The position numbers and the translations under genes were made by a program. Below the pieces are notes generated by a model. That model was not told the DNA's origin and searched no databases. It saw only the letters and a list, made by a program, of their open reading frames with translations. DNA of 64,000 nucleotides, from assembly GCA_016709225.1 (NCBI GenBank), contig JADJEE010000012.1, forward strand, positions 3,267,501 to 3,331,500, written 5' to 3'. Source of the stretch: Deltaproteobacteria bacterium (GTDB taxonomy: Bacteria > Myxococcota_A > Polyangia > Nannocystales > Nannocystaceae). Below are positions 1-8,837 of this stretch, piece after piece. Position 1 is the first letter of the stretch; every line of letters starts with the position of its first letter.

Positions 1-2
1 TG

Positions 3-668
<666 letters not shown>

Positions 669-733
669 GGCGACGGCGACGCGCGGCCCGTCGAGGTGGG
701 CCGGCGCAACGGCATGGCGTCGGGCCGATGGGA

Positions 734-1048
734 TCATGCGGCCAGATCGCGCCGCCGCAGCTCGGGGAACAACGACAAGTCGCGGTCACGCGTGACGAGG
801 GCCTCGACCCCGTGAGCGACGCAGATTGCCGCGATGCGTGCATCGTGGATCACAGGACCGCGTACCCGGGGGCGGAGCGCGAAGGAGGCGAGGACCCGAG
901 CGAACTCCGCTGTCTCGCCCAGAACACGCAGGCCCGGCGCGCCGAACCACGCGTCGATCTGCGCCCACGCTTGCTTCGGCGTGCTCGCCTCGGCCTTCCA
1001 GATCCGAGGGTTCCCCGTGACGACGCGCGTGCAGGCCGCTCGACCATC
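734..1048 (-). pseudogene. VapC-type PIN-domain toxin remnant, N-terminus missing
   Basis: The minus frame reads about 105 codons between stops at 1049-1051 and 734-736, with no ATG, GTG or TTG until a GTG late in the frame. The translation contains TRVVTGNPRIW, then PKQAWAQIDAWFGAPGLRVL, then VIHDARIAAICVAHGVEALV and TRDRDLSLFPELR. This order matches the C-terminal two thirds of the VapC family with a VVTNPR segment: the HDA and TRD acidic positions of the PIN nuclease are present. The first ~45 residues, with the first catalytic Asp, are missing, and no VapB-like antitoxin is visible next to it. I therefore call it a decayed toxin gene. A start lost to sequencing error cannot be excluded. 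Confidence 0.6.
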
Positions 1049-1107
1049 TCACGCTCGGGGTGCCCCAAAGATCGTCGGTGGGTGGCGTGCCTGGTCGCGC
1101 GTCTGCG

Positions 1108-2415
1108 TCACGCGCTCTCGCACGGGAACAGGCGGACCAACGAGGCTTCCAGCGCATCCGGGGTGATCTCGACGTTGAAGATCTTTCGCCCGCCCGCGCC
1201 CAGCTCGATGCCGGTCGCGCCGTTGGTCGGCGGGTACGGGCCGGTGATCGTCTGGGGCCGATCGGGCGCGGTCAGGGGCAGCTCGTACGACAACCCGTCG
1301 CCGTCGCGGTAGGCGATCAACAGCTGCTGCGTGCCGGTGCCCTCGAAGTCACCCAGCTCGACGAGCGCAGCGCCGGACTCGAGCGTCAAGAGCGGCTGCT
1401 CGATGAAGCCGTCGTCGGTCCCGACCCACAGGACGAGTTCGGTCTCTTCCGAGCGGGCGAGGATGTCGCGTACGCCGTCGCCGTCGAAGTCGCCGCCGCC
1501 CAGCGCCTCGCCGAACGAGAAGTAGGGCGTGCGCGGGCCCATCGACATCGTGCCGTCGGGCGCGACGTCGACGAACCACATCGTGTTCTCGACCCCGAAC
1601 CCGATCGCGCCGTTGCTGTAGTCGAAGAGGAAGCTGCCGGGCGCGTCGGCCTCGCGGATTGCGAGGTCGGTGCCGACCTGCAACGGCAGGGTCGCGGTGT
1701 CCGAGAGCGCGAAACCGCCGTCGCCGTCGCCTCGCCACAGCTCGATGCTCAGCGTGTCGAGGCCTGGGTCCCACACGAACAGGTCGACGCGGCCGTCGGC
1801 GTCTGCGTCGGCAAAGTGGCGGTTGAAGCTCGCGGCACCCGGCAGCGTGAGCGGCTGGGCGAGATCGTCGATGCTGGCGTCCGCGTGGCCGGCCCGCCAC
1901 GACGGTGAACCACCATCGCCGTCGTCGAAGATCGCGTCGTCGTGTCCATCGCCGTCGATGTCGTGGAGCGTGTCGAGCGTACCCTCGAAGACGCCGTCGA
2001 ACACCTGCGTGACCAGCCCCTCGGGCGTGACGGTGAAGGCGGTCAGCTCGGTGGTCGACGCCGTGATGGCACTGCTCGCCCAGAGCTCGGGTACGCCGTC
2101 GCCGTCGACATCGCCGCGCAGGTGATGCGGCGGGGCATCGGGCAGCGGCACCTGGTCGAAGCACAGCGGCGCTTCGTTGCCGGTGTCGGTACCGCTCTCG
2201 CTGCTGCTCTCGTGGGTGGGCGTGGTGATCACGCCGCTGCTGTCGCCGGTGTCGACATCGCCGCTGCTCGCGTCGCCGCTGCCTGTGGTGCCCGCGCTGC
2301 TGTCGTCCCCCGGGCTGTCATCCGAGCTGCTGGTGTCACCGAGATCGGCGACGCGCACACAACCACCGAGGAGGAGCAAGGACGACGAGACGACGCAGGC
2401 GTGGAGTCGGGGCAT
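1108..2415 (-). CDS. FG-GAP/VCBS-repeat lipoprotein
   Basis: 435 residues. The signal peptide ends in LLGGC with the lipidation Cys at residue 19, followed by a Ser/Asp/Gly/Thr-rich linker to about residue 80. The rest holds repeated calcium-binding-like turns (DVDGDGVPELW, DIDGDGHDDAIF, DADADGRVDLFV, DFDGDGVRDIL), typical of an FG-GAP/VCBS beta-propeller displayed on the outer membrane. It is similar in style to the proteins at 3-668 and 49634-51040. It ends 60 bases before the VapC remnant and starts 33 bases downstream of the sigma-factor stop. Ligand and function unknown. Confidence 0.85.
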   Translation of the reverse strand: MPRLHACVVSSSLLLLGGCVRVADLGDTSSSDDSPGDDSSAGTTGSGDASSGDVDTGDSSGVITTPTHESSSESGTDTGNEAPLCFDQVPLPDAPPHHLRGDVDGDGVPELWASSAITASTTELTAFTVTPEGLVTQVFDGVFEGTLDTLHDIDGDGHDDAIFDDGDGGSPSWRAGHADASIDDLAQPLTLPGAASFNRHFADADADGRVDLFVWDPGLDTLSIELWRGDGDGGFALSDTATLPLQVGTDLAIREADAPGSFLFDYSNGAIGFGVENTMWFVDVAPDGTMSMGPRTPYFSFGEALGGGDFDGDGVRDILARSEETELVLWVGTDDGFIEQPLLTLESGAALVELGDFEGTGTQQLLIAYRDGDGLSYELPLTAPDRPQTITGPYPPTNGATGIELGAGGRKIFNVEITPDALEASLVRLFPCESA

Positions 2416-2447
2416 ATGTCACGGAGATGTCCGGACCCCTTCGGATC

Positions 2448-3686
2448 CTACGGCGGGCTCGAACATGCGTCGCGCACCCGGGCCGCGACCGGTGAATCCG
2501 GCCGTCGTCGCCACAGCGCGGCGGCCTCGCGGCGGGCCGCATCGGCACGACCCAGCGCGCACAGGGCGTCCACCTTCAGTGCGTCACGGACGTCGGCGAG
2601 GGCGCTGTCGGGGAAGCTCGCGGCGTGGCGCTCGGTCAGCGCGAGCGCGTGTGCGGCGTCGCCTCGCGCGAGCGCCGTGGTGCCCTCGCGGAGCCATCGG
2701 GTCTCGTCGTCGAGCGCGGGCGGGTGGGCGTCGTCGGGTGTCGACGCGGGCGCCGGCGTCGGCGCGGCGGACGTGGTCGATGGCCGCGATGGCGCTGCAA
2801 GCGGTGGCATCGCGGCGCGCGGGCCCGCCGGTGAGGATCGCGTGTCGCGTGCCGCCGGTGACGACGTCGGCGTCGCGTCGCGCAGGCCGATCGTCGGTGG
2901 TGGAAGCGGCGCCGCGTCGACCGTCTGCGCCCGCGAGTTCCCCTGCGTCGTCGCGCTGGCGGTGCGGGCGGACGAAGGTGCCGAGGCACGGCTGCGCTCG
3001 ACCACCGCGGCGAGACCCACGACGACGACCGCGGTGCCCAACGCGAACTTCGCGGCGGTGAGTGTCGCCGCCCAGCTCGAGGCCGGCGCCGCGACGAGCT
3101 CGCGGGGCAGCCGCATCAGCAGGAGCGCCCACGTCTTCGCGGACGCCCGCGGTCGATCACCGCGAGCCCGCGCGAGCGTGACGTCGCCATCGGCCACGTG
3201 ACGCTGGAAGCGGGCCCGGAGCGCGCGCACGCGATCGTAGACCGTGCTCGCCGGCATCGAGAGCGTGCTCGCGATCTCGCCGCCGCTCATCCCGTCGAGC
3301 TCGCTGAGCACGAAGAGCTCGCGCTCGACGTCGGAGAGCTCGCGCGAGAACGTCTCGAGGGTGTGCAGTGCCTCCAGCTGCAGCGTCGCGCGATCGCCCG
3401 CGTCGGCCTGCTGTCGCAACGCCTCGTGTCGTCGCCCGCGGCGGTGGCCGCTGCGCCGGTAGTTGCTCGCGATCCTGCGGGCGATCGCGTACAGCCACGG
3501 GCGCGGCGCGGTCTCGCGGAGGCCATCGATGCGCCGATACGCGGTGACGAAGGTGTCCTGCACCGCGTCGTCGAGCTGTGCCTCCTCGACCCCGAAGCGG
3601 CGCGCGGTGTGCCACACGAAGCCGTAGTGCGCGCGGTACAGCTCGCGGAATCGCGGGCCGGGGGCGCTGGAGGCGGTGCCGAGCAT
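2448..3686 (-). CDS. ECF-type sigma factor fused to a membrane segment and TPR-like tail
   Basis: 412 residues from the ATG at 3686. Residues ~12-78 are sigma-70 region 2 (FRELYRAHYGFVWHTARRFG, DAVQDTFVTAYRR, PWLYAIARRIASNYRR). Residues ~105-160 are region 4 (LSDVERELFVLSELDGMSGG, then MPASTVYDRVRALRARF). A hydrophobic segment at ~211-229 looks membrane-spanning. Then come a Pro/Ala/Ser-rich linker and a helical TPR-like C-terminus (~330-412) containing ALARGDAAHALALTERH. A usual ECF factor ends near residue 190, so this one carries about 220 extra residues. It would place the sigma domains in the cytoplasm, tethered to the membrane. The envelope-protein gene lies 38 bases upstream on the same strand. 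Control by the C-terminal part, like a built-in anti-sigma factor, is inference. Confidence 0.85.
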   Translation of the reverse strand: MLGTASSAPGPRFRELYRAHYGFVWHTARRFGVEEAQLDDAVQDTFVTAYRRIDGLRETAPRPWLYAIARRIASNYRRSGHRRGRRHEALRQQADAGDRATLQLEALHTLETFSRELSDVERELFVLSELDGMSGGEIASTLSMPASTVYDRVRALRARFQRHVADGDVTLARARGDRPRASAKTWALLLMRLPRELVAAPASSWAATLTAAKFALGTAVVVVGLAAVVERSRASAPSSARTASATTQGNSRAQTVDAAPLPPPTIGLRDATPTSSPAARDTRSSPAGPRAAMPPLAAPSRPSTTSAAPTPAPASTPDDAHPPALDDETRWLREGTTALARGDAAHALALTERHAASFPDSALADVRDALKVDALCALGRADAARREAAALWRRRPDSPVAARVRDACSSPP

Positions 3687-3724
3687 GGGGTCTTGGGAGG
3701 GTAATGTCCGGCGGCCGTGGATCT

Positions 3725-4780
3725 CTACGGGCCGAAGATCTCGATGCCGGCCAGCAAGCGCGCCGACACCGGCGCCTGGCGGAAGCGCTCGGTGCCGGCG
3801 AACGTGAAGGCGGCGCCGAGCGCCCGGCCGACGGCCTCGGCGGCCACCCAAAGGCCGACGCGACCCCACCGGCGCGCGAACCCGGCACTCACGAGCGGGC
3901 CGACCTGCGGCTCGTTGCGCAGCCGCCGTTCGATCGGCCCGATGGTCACGGCCCGCACCACACCGGCCTCGACGCCCGCGCACAGCGGCAGCTCGAAGGC
4001 ACGGACCCGTACCGCCCGGCAGCCTCGAAGCCCGACGACGCCGGCCATCAGGCGAGCGCCGCCGTCCCCGAGCGTGAGACGGCGCGGCGCGAGGTAGGCC
4101 CCGTGGAGCTCGAGGCGCCAGCGTGGCCACGCGATCCCGATCGCGACGTGCGGCCCGCCGGAGAGCCCGGGCAGCGCGCCCGCCTCGAGCATCGCCGCGG
4201 CCCTCACCAGCGCAATCGGGCGCTGCGTGCCGGGCCTGCGCGGCAGCCGATCCGCGGTCGCCGGCGTCACCGTGGACGCCGGCGCGGTCGCGGACACCGG
4301 CATCGTCGCGGGCCCCGGTGCGTGCGCGGCCTCGTCGGTCGACGCGTCGCTGGGCGTCGTCGCGGTCGCGGTCGCAGCCGGTTGCATCGCACCGGCGATC
4401 ACGAGCGACGTGGCCTCGGCCAGCGCGTCGCACTGCGATGCGGTGAGCTCGCGACGATCGACGCGGCCGCGGAACTCGGTCTCGAGCGCGAGGTGGAAGC
4501 CTTCCGACGTCGCGCGGACTTGCCCGCGAACGGCGACCACGCCCTCACCCTGCGCGTCCGGATCGAGCAGCGCACCGACCTTCGCCGCGATGCTCGACGC
4601 ATCGGGACAAGCTGGCGGCGCCTCCCAGGCCAGGGTGTAGTGCGCCGCAAACGGTGGCGGTGGCAGGGGCGTCGACGACTCGGACGCGGGCGCGGCGAGC
4701 ACCGTCGCGAACAGCCCGTGCGCGAGCGAACCCAACGCGGCGGGCGTGCGGCCGTGCGTGCGAGGAACGAGTCGGCTCAT
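3725..4780 (-). CDS. Predicted envelope protein preceding an ECF sigma gene
   Basis: 351 residues. The N-terminus has a short hydrophobic stretch (GSLAHGLFATVLAA) that may be a signal peptide. Residues ~45-110 contain WEAPPACPDASSIAAKVGAL, a pattern I associate with myxobacterial proteins encoded beside ECF sigma genes. An Ala/Thr/Pro-rich linker follows. The C-terminal half (~185-351) has alternating hydrophobic strands, compatible with an outer-membrane beta-barrel. Stop and sigma start are 38 bases apart, so the two are probably co-transcribed. The protein at 57334-58482 has the same length class, layout and position relative to a sigma gene. No enzymatic function can be read. Confidence 0.75.
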   Translation of the reverse strand: MSRLVPRTHGRTPAALGSLAHGLFATVLAAPASESSTPLPPPPFAAHYTLAWEAPPACPDASSIAAKVGALLDPDAQGEGVVAVRGQVRATSEGFHLALETEFRGRVDRRELTASQCDALAEATSLVIAGAMQPAATATATTPSDASTDEAAHAPGPATMPVSATAPASTVTPATADRLPRRPGTQRPIALVRAAAMLEAGALPGLSGGPHVAIGIAWPRWRLELHGAYLAPRRLTLGDGGARLMAGVVGLRGCRAVRVRAFELPLCAGVEAGVVRAVTIGPIERRLRNEPQVGPLVSAGFARRWGRVGLWVAAEAVGRALGAAFTFAGTERFRQAPVSARLLAGIEIFGP

Positions 4781-4850
4781 GTCGGGCGCCGAAGAGCGTA
4801 CGCCATCGGCGAGACCGGCGGTCGCATCCCCTCCGGCCCGAAAGGTGGTG

Positions 4851-5579
4851 CTACTTCGGCACCACGAGCTCGCGGTGGTTCACCCACCAGCGACCGAGCG
4901 CGAGCGCGGCGGCGGTGACGAGCACGAGGGTGGGCAGGCTGATCCACCACGTCGGCGGTTCGACGTTGGGGCGCAGCCAGCTGCTGGCCGGATGCACGCC
5001 GAGCAGGCCGTGAACGTGGGCACGCAGGGTGAGGCGCGAGAGGAAGCCCGGTACGCCGCCGACGATCTGATCCCACACCAGCACGCCGAGGCCGACCAGG
5101 GTCGGGCGCCGGAGCACCAGGCCGAGCACCGCGAAGACGGCCGTGTAGCCGGCGATCGCCAGGACGCCGACGGCGAGGTCGCGCGGCAGCTCGAGCGGGC
5201 CCTCGAACGCGATCACGGCGCCCAGCGACATCGGCACCAGTGTCACGAGCACCGCCGCGAGCGTGCGCGCGAGGAAGATGTTGCCGCGGGGCTGCGGGCG
5301 TGTGAAGGCGTAGGTGAGGGTCTGATCCTCGATCTCCTCGCGCAGCCCGCCGGTGCCGAAGAACATCGCGAACAGCGGTACCACCATCGACATCACGAAG
5401 ACCCGCAGCTCCTCGGGCGAGCTGTTCGAGAACAGCCTCAGCACCAGCGCGAGCACCACGGCACCCATGATCCCGAGCATGACCGCGTTGCGCTTGATCG
5501 TGCGGCGGGCGTGGAAGCCGGCCCAGAACCACAGCGTCGAGAGCGGCGAGACCATGGCGGTGGAGTCGTTGGCGTTCAT
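4851..5579 (-). CDS. ABC-2 type transporter permease
   Basis: About 242 residues with roughly six hydrophobic segments, beginning with VMLGIMGAVVLALVLRLF. The loop EEIEDQTLTYAFTRPQPRG is the cytoplasmic segment characteristic of ABC-2 permeases. It is the membrane partner of the ATPase ending at 5579: the ATG at 5579 overlaps the ATPase TGA by one base, and a GTG at 5582 immediately precedes it. It is the last of four coupled genes. An export function is typical of the family; substrate unknown. Confidence 0.88.
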   Translation of the reverse strand: MNANDSTAMVSPLSTLWFWAGFHARRTIKRNAVMLGIMGAVVLALVLRLFSNSSPEELRVFVMSMVVPLFAMFFGTGGLREEIEDQTLTYAFTRPQPRGNIFLARTLAAVLVTLVPMSLGAVIAFEGPLELPRDLAVGVLAIAGYTAVFAVLGLVLRRPTLVGLGVLVWDQIVGGVPGFLSRLTLRAHVHGLLGVHPASSWLRPNVEPPTWWISLPTLVLVTAAALALGRWWVNHRELVVPK

Positions 5580-6502
5580 CACGACACCAGGTATCCGTAG
5601 AGGCTCTCGAGATCTGCGTCGGGCGAGGTCATGCGGTACAGCACCATGCCGAGCTCGTCGGCGAGCGCGGGCAGCTCGACCAGCGCCGCGTCGAGATCGA
5701 CGCAGGTGAGCTCGAGCGTGCGCTCGTCGACCAACACCACCGCGCGGGTGCTGGCGGTATGCACCAGCCGCGCGGCGAGATCGCGTGGGCGATCGACCTC
5801 GAGCCGGATGCGATAGGGGCGATCACCGAGCAGCGCCCGTAGGCGCCGGATGTTGCCCTGCGCGCGCAGGCGGCCGTAGCGGATGAGCACCACCCGCGGC
5901 GTCATGGCCTCGACCTCGTGCAGCACGTGGCTCGACACCACCACGGTCGCGCCGGCCTCGCCGAGCCCCGTGACCAGCGCGATGAGATCGGCGCGGCCGA
6001 CCGGATCGGTGCCGGTCAGCGGCTCGTCGAGCAGCACCACCGCCGGGTCGTGGGCGATGGCCTGGCCGATCTTCACGCGCTGTCGCATGCCGCGACTCAT
6101 CTCGCGCAGCGGCTTGTTCCACACCCGCTCGAGCGCCACGCGGCCGAGCGCGGCCTCGGCCCGCGCACGCGCGGCTGCGCGCGGGTAGCCGTGCAGCTGC
6201 ACCAGCGCGGTCACGAAGTCGATCGCGCGCAGCTCCTCGTAGAAGCGGTCGTGTTCGGGGCAAAGGCCGACCGCCGCCATCGCCTGCGGGTCGGCGAAGG
6301 GATCGCGGCCGAGCACCCGCACCTCGCCGGTGTCGGGCCGCAGCTGCCCCGAGATCAGCTTGAGCAGCGTCGACTTGCCCGATCCGTTGGGGCCGAGCAA
6401 TCCCGTGACGCCGGGTGTCAGCTCGAGGTCGATCTCGTCGAGCGCGCGCACCAGCCCGAACAGCTTCGAGACCCCGCGTACCGAGATGGTCGCGTCGCTC
6501 AT
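5579..6502 (-). CDS. ABC transporter ATP-binding protein
   Basis: 307 residues from ATG 6502. Walker A is GPNGSGKST, the signature is MSRGMRQRVKIG, and Walker B is VVLLDEP, followed by an H-loop in VVVSSHVLHEVEA. The C-terminal ~90 residues after the nucleotide-binding domain are the extra region common in ABC-2 exporter ATPases. The start overlaps the stop of the upstream permease by four bases (ATGA), and the stop overlaps the start of the next permease. Translation of the pair is therefore likely coupled. Substrate cannot be deduced. Confidence 0.92.
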   Translation of the reverse strand: MSDATISVRGVSKLFGLVRALDEIDLELTPGVTGLLGPNGSGKSTLLKLISGQLRPDTGEVRVLGRDPFADPQAMAAVGLCPEHDRFYEELRAIDFVTALVQLHGYPRAAARARAEAALGRVALERVWNKPLREMSRGMRQRVKIGQAIAHDPAVVLLDEPLTGTDPVGRADLIALVTGLGEAGATVVVSSHVLHEVEAMTPRVVLIRYGRLRAQGNIRRLRALLGDRPYRIRLEVDRPRDLAARLVHTASTRAVVLVDERTLELTCVDLDAALVELPALADELGMVLYRMTSPDADLESLYGYLVS

Positions 6503-7419
6503 CCGCGCAGCTCCTTGCGCATGCGGTACCAGACCGCGCCGGCACCGAGCGCCATCATCAGCAGCAGCGCCAACGCCGAAAGCCACGCACTGTCGTTGGT
6601 GCTGGCACGCACGTCGAGCATGCTGAAGAGCCCGGGCGAGCCCGCCTGCAGCAGCGCGTCGACCACGGTCTGGACGTCGCGCAGCGGGCCGAAGTAGCCC
6701 GCCCACGGGCTGCCGTTGTCGGCCATGCCGTCGGCGAAGGCACCGATCGTCGCCAGCCCCAGCACGTACGCCACACCGACGGTGCGGCCACGCTCGCCGA
6801 CCGCACTGGCACCCAAGATGGTGGTCGCCAGCAGCAAGGCGCACGCGCATGCACCCAGCAGGCCCGGCAGCAGCAGCGGCCACAGCTCGCCGGCGAGCGA
6901 GTCGGGCGCGATGCCGATCGCGAACAACAGCAGCAGCACGAACGGCACCACGATCGTGACCGTCGGCACCAGCAGCGCGACCAGGCCCTTGCCGATGACG
7001 TAGTCGAGCGGTCGCAGCGGGCGTGAGAAGTAGAGCTCGAAGGCGCGGGTGCGCCGATCCTCGGCGATGAGCCCGGCCGCAACCACGCCGAGCAGCACCG
7101 CGGTCGCATGCAGCTGCACGCCGAGGAAGGTCGATAGCGTCGCGTGGACCTGGCCGATGGCCTGGCTGATGGTCGACGCCACGATCGCGCCGGTGAGATC
7201 GCCGCTGCGCTCCTGCTCGAGCATGCGCCCGACGAACACCTGCCCGATGATGGTGGTGCCGTGCAGGAACACCACGAACGCGCAGGCCATCAGCGCGAAC
7301 TTCGAGGCCCGCTTGCGCAGCGCCAACGCCAGCGCGGTGCGGGCGATGGGCCACGGTGCCCATCGTCGCGCGCGCGTGGGAAGCCGGCGATAGCCGATCG
7401 CCGAGACGACGTCTTTCAT
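6499..7419 (-). CDS. ABC-2 type transporter permease
   Basis: 306 residues from ATG 7419. Hydrophobic segments include KFALMACAFVVFLHGTTIIG and a run around PTVTIVVPFVLLLLFAIGI. The cytoplasmic motif AEDRRTRAFELYFSRPLRP is the ABC-2 family counterpart of the one in the 4851-5579 permease. It overlaps the upstream ATPase stop by four bases (ATGA) and the downstream ATPase start by four bases. The longer frame to 7527 is Arg/Gly-rich and inside the upstream gene, so it is not preferred. Partner of one of the two adjacent ATPases. Confidence 0.9.
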   Translation of the reverse strand: MKDVVSAIGYRRLPTRARRWAPWPIARTALALALRKRASKFALMACAFVVFLHGTTIIGQVFVGRMLEQERSGDLTGAIVASTISQAIGQVHATLSTFLGVQLHATAVLLGVVAAGLIAEDRRTRAFELYFSRPLRPLDYVIGKGLVALLVPTVTIVVPFVLLLLFAIGIAPDSLAGELWPLLLPGLLGACACALLLATTILGASAVGERGRTVGVAYVLGLATIGAFADGMADNGSPWAGYFGPLRDVQTVVDALLQAGSPGLFSMLDVRASTNDSAWLSALALLLMMALGAGAVWYRMRKELRG

Positions 7420-8357
7420 GGCGCCACCGCCTCGGCCTCGGCGACCGCCGAGAGGAACGCCTCTTCGAGCGAGAGCGCCCGCGGCTCGACGTGGTGCAGG
7501 CGGATACCGGCCTGCGTCGCGGCCCACCAGATCGCGCGCGCATCGAGGTGCTCGGGCAGCGTCACGATGAACGCGCCCGGCTTGCGGCCGGGGGCGAGCG
7601 AGCAGCCGGCATTGGCGAGCACGCCGACCAGCGCATCGGGGGCGGCGTCGAAGCGGACCTCGAACTGCGTGCGCGACTGCACCTGCAGCTGCGCCAGCGG
7701 CCCGGAGAACCGCACCTGGCCCGCGTGCATGATCACGCAGGCGTCGCAGGTGCGCTCGACGTCGTGCAGCAGGTGGGTCGAGAGCATCACCGCCGGGCCC
7801 TCGCCGTCGCGCAGGCGCACCAGCAGCGACAGCAGGTCCTCGCGACTCTCGGGGTCGAGGCCGCTGGTCGGCTCGTCGAGCAACAACAGCTCGGGGTCGT
7901 GGACCAAGGCCATCGCGAGCTTGACGCGTTGGTGCATGCCGGTGCTGTACTCCTCGACCGGTCGCATGCGGGCGTCGTCGAGGCCCACGAGATCGAGCAC
8001 CTCGTGCGCACGCAGGATCGCGGCCCGACGCGCGAGTCCGGACAGCTCGCCGGCGTAGGCGACCGACTCGAGGCCCGACAAACCACCGATGCGGTCCGGC
8101 CCTTCCATCGCGTAGCCGACCCGCGCACGCACGGCCGCGGGCTCGGTGCGAGCGTCGAGGCCGAGCACCGCCACGGCGCCCGCGTCGGGGGCCAACAGCC
8201 CGAGCATCACGCGGATGAGCGTGGTCTTGCCGGCCCCGTTGGGGCCCAACAGGCCGATGGCGCGGCCGTCGATGTCGCAGGTGACGTCGCGTAACGCCTG
8301 GAAGCCACCGAAGGACTTTCGCAGGCCCCGAAGAGAAACCAATGCCACGGCGCTCAC
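7416..8357 (-). CDS. ABC transporter ATP-binding protein, first gene of a four-gene exporter operon
   Basis: About 313 residues from GTG 8357; GTG 8348 and a longer frame to 8390 are alternatives. Walker A is GPNGAGKTT, the signature is YSTGMHQRVKLAM, Walker B is LLLLDEPTSG, and the H-loop is STHLLHDVE. The region downstream of the ATPase core, ending ALSLEEAFL, matches the C-terminal element of drug/lipid-type ABC-2 ATPases. It heads the set ATPase-permease-ATPase-permease, all joined by 1-4 base overlaps. The divergent cytochrome gene begins 77 bases away, so the operon promoter must lie in that short gap. Confidence 0.88.
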   Translation of the reverse strand: MSAVALVSLRGLRKSFGGFQALRDVTCDIDGRAIGLLGPNGAGKTTLIRVMLGLLAPDAGAVAVLGLDARTEPAAVRARVGYAMEGPDRIGGLSGLESVAYAGELSGLARRAAILRAHEVLDLVGLDDARMRPVEEYSTGMHQRVKLAMALVHDPELLLLDEPTSGLDPESREDLLSLLVRLRDGEGPAVMLSTHLLHDVERTCDACVIMHAGQVRFSGPLAQLQVQSRTQFEVRFDAAPDALVGVLANAGCSLAPGRKPGAFIVTLPEHLDARAIWWAATQAGIRLHHVEPRALSLEEAFLSAVAEAEAVAP

Positions 8358-8397
8358 GGGTTGTAGCACCAAAACCGGCACCAGCCCCACACGACGA

Positions 8398-8425
8398 TTG
8401 AATTCACCACGGGCCTCGGTAGCAT
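8398..8425 (+). promoter_or_regulatory. Possible vegetative promoter for the cytochrome gene
   Basis: TTGAAT at 8398-8403 and TAGCAT at 8420-8425 are separated by 16 bases, each matching 4 of 6 bases of the -35 and -10 consensus. The predicted start would be only a few bases before ATG 8435, giving a very short leader. The local AT-rich patch stands out from the surrounding GC-rich DNA. Weak evidence. Confidence 0.25.
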
Positions 8426-8434
8426 GCGACAGCG

Positions 8435-8818
8435 ATGCTCGACCTTCGCCCCTTGCGATTCATTGCCCTCCTTTCATGCCTTTCTGCCTTTGCCTGCGAC
8501 AGCGGGGAGGACGACGACGACGACGACGGTGGCGGCTCCGACAACGCGCGCACCGACGGCGTGCTCGCGCTCAGCGGCGACGCGACCGCGGGCATGACCA
8601 CGTTCACGCAGGTCTGTGGCACGTCGTCCTGCCACGGCGCCGACGGCAACACCCCCGGCACCCCCGACACCGAGCGCCTGTCGGACGCGGTGCCGACCCT
8701 GGGCGATCGCGCGATCGTCAACGTGATCTTGAACGGCAAGGAGGGCATGCCGCCGCAGTCGCAGCTCAGCGACCAGCAGATCGCCGACGTGCTCGCCTAC
8801 GTGCAGGCGACCTTCTGA
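8435..8818 (+). CDS. Small c-type cytochrome lipoprotein with a CX4CH haem site
   Basis: 127 residues. The signal peptide ends SAFAC (Cys21), followed by a poly-Asp/Gly linker. The mature domain resembles single-haem cytochrome c. The haem attachment site is VCGTSSCHGADG with four residues between the cysteines (C61, C66, H67) instead of the usual two. A distal Met ligand is plausible at GMPPQ (M105), and the C-terminal helix LSDQQIADVLAYVQ is typical of cytochrome c. It probably carries electrons at the outer face of a membrane. It stands alone, divergent from the ABC operon and convergent with the next gene. Haem loading at a CX4CH site is inferred, not proven. Confidence 0.82.
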   Translation: MLDLRPLRFIALLSCLSAFACDSGEDDDDDDGGGSDNARTDGVLALSGDATAGMTTFTQVCGTSSCHGADGNTPGTPDTERLSDAVPTLGDRAIVNVILNGKEGMPPQSQLSDQQIADVLAYVQATF

Positions 8819-8837
8819 GCCCCGCGTCCGGGCTGGC

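Noticed and set aside
8510..8535. GAC run near the cytochrome signal peptide
   Set aside because: It encodes a poly-Asp linker in frame; triplet repeats do not change the frame, so no phase switch.
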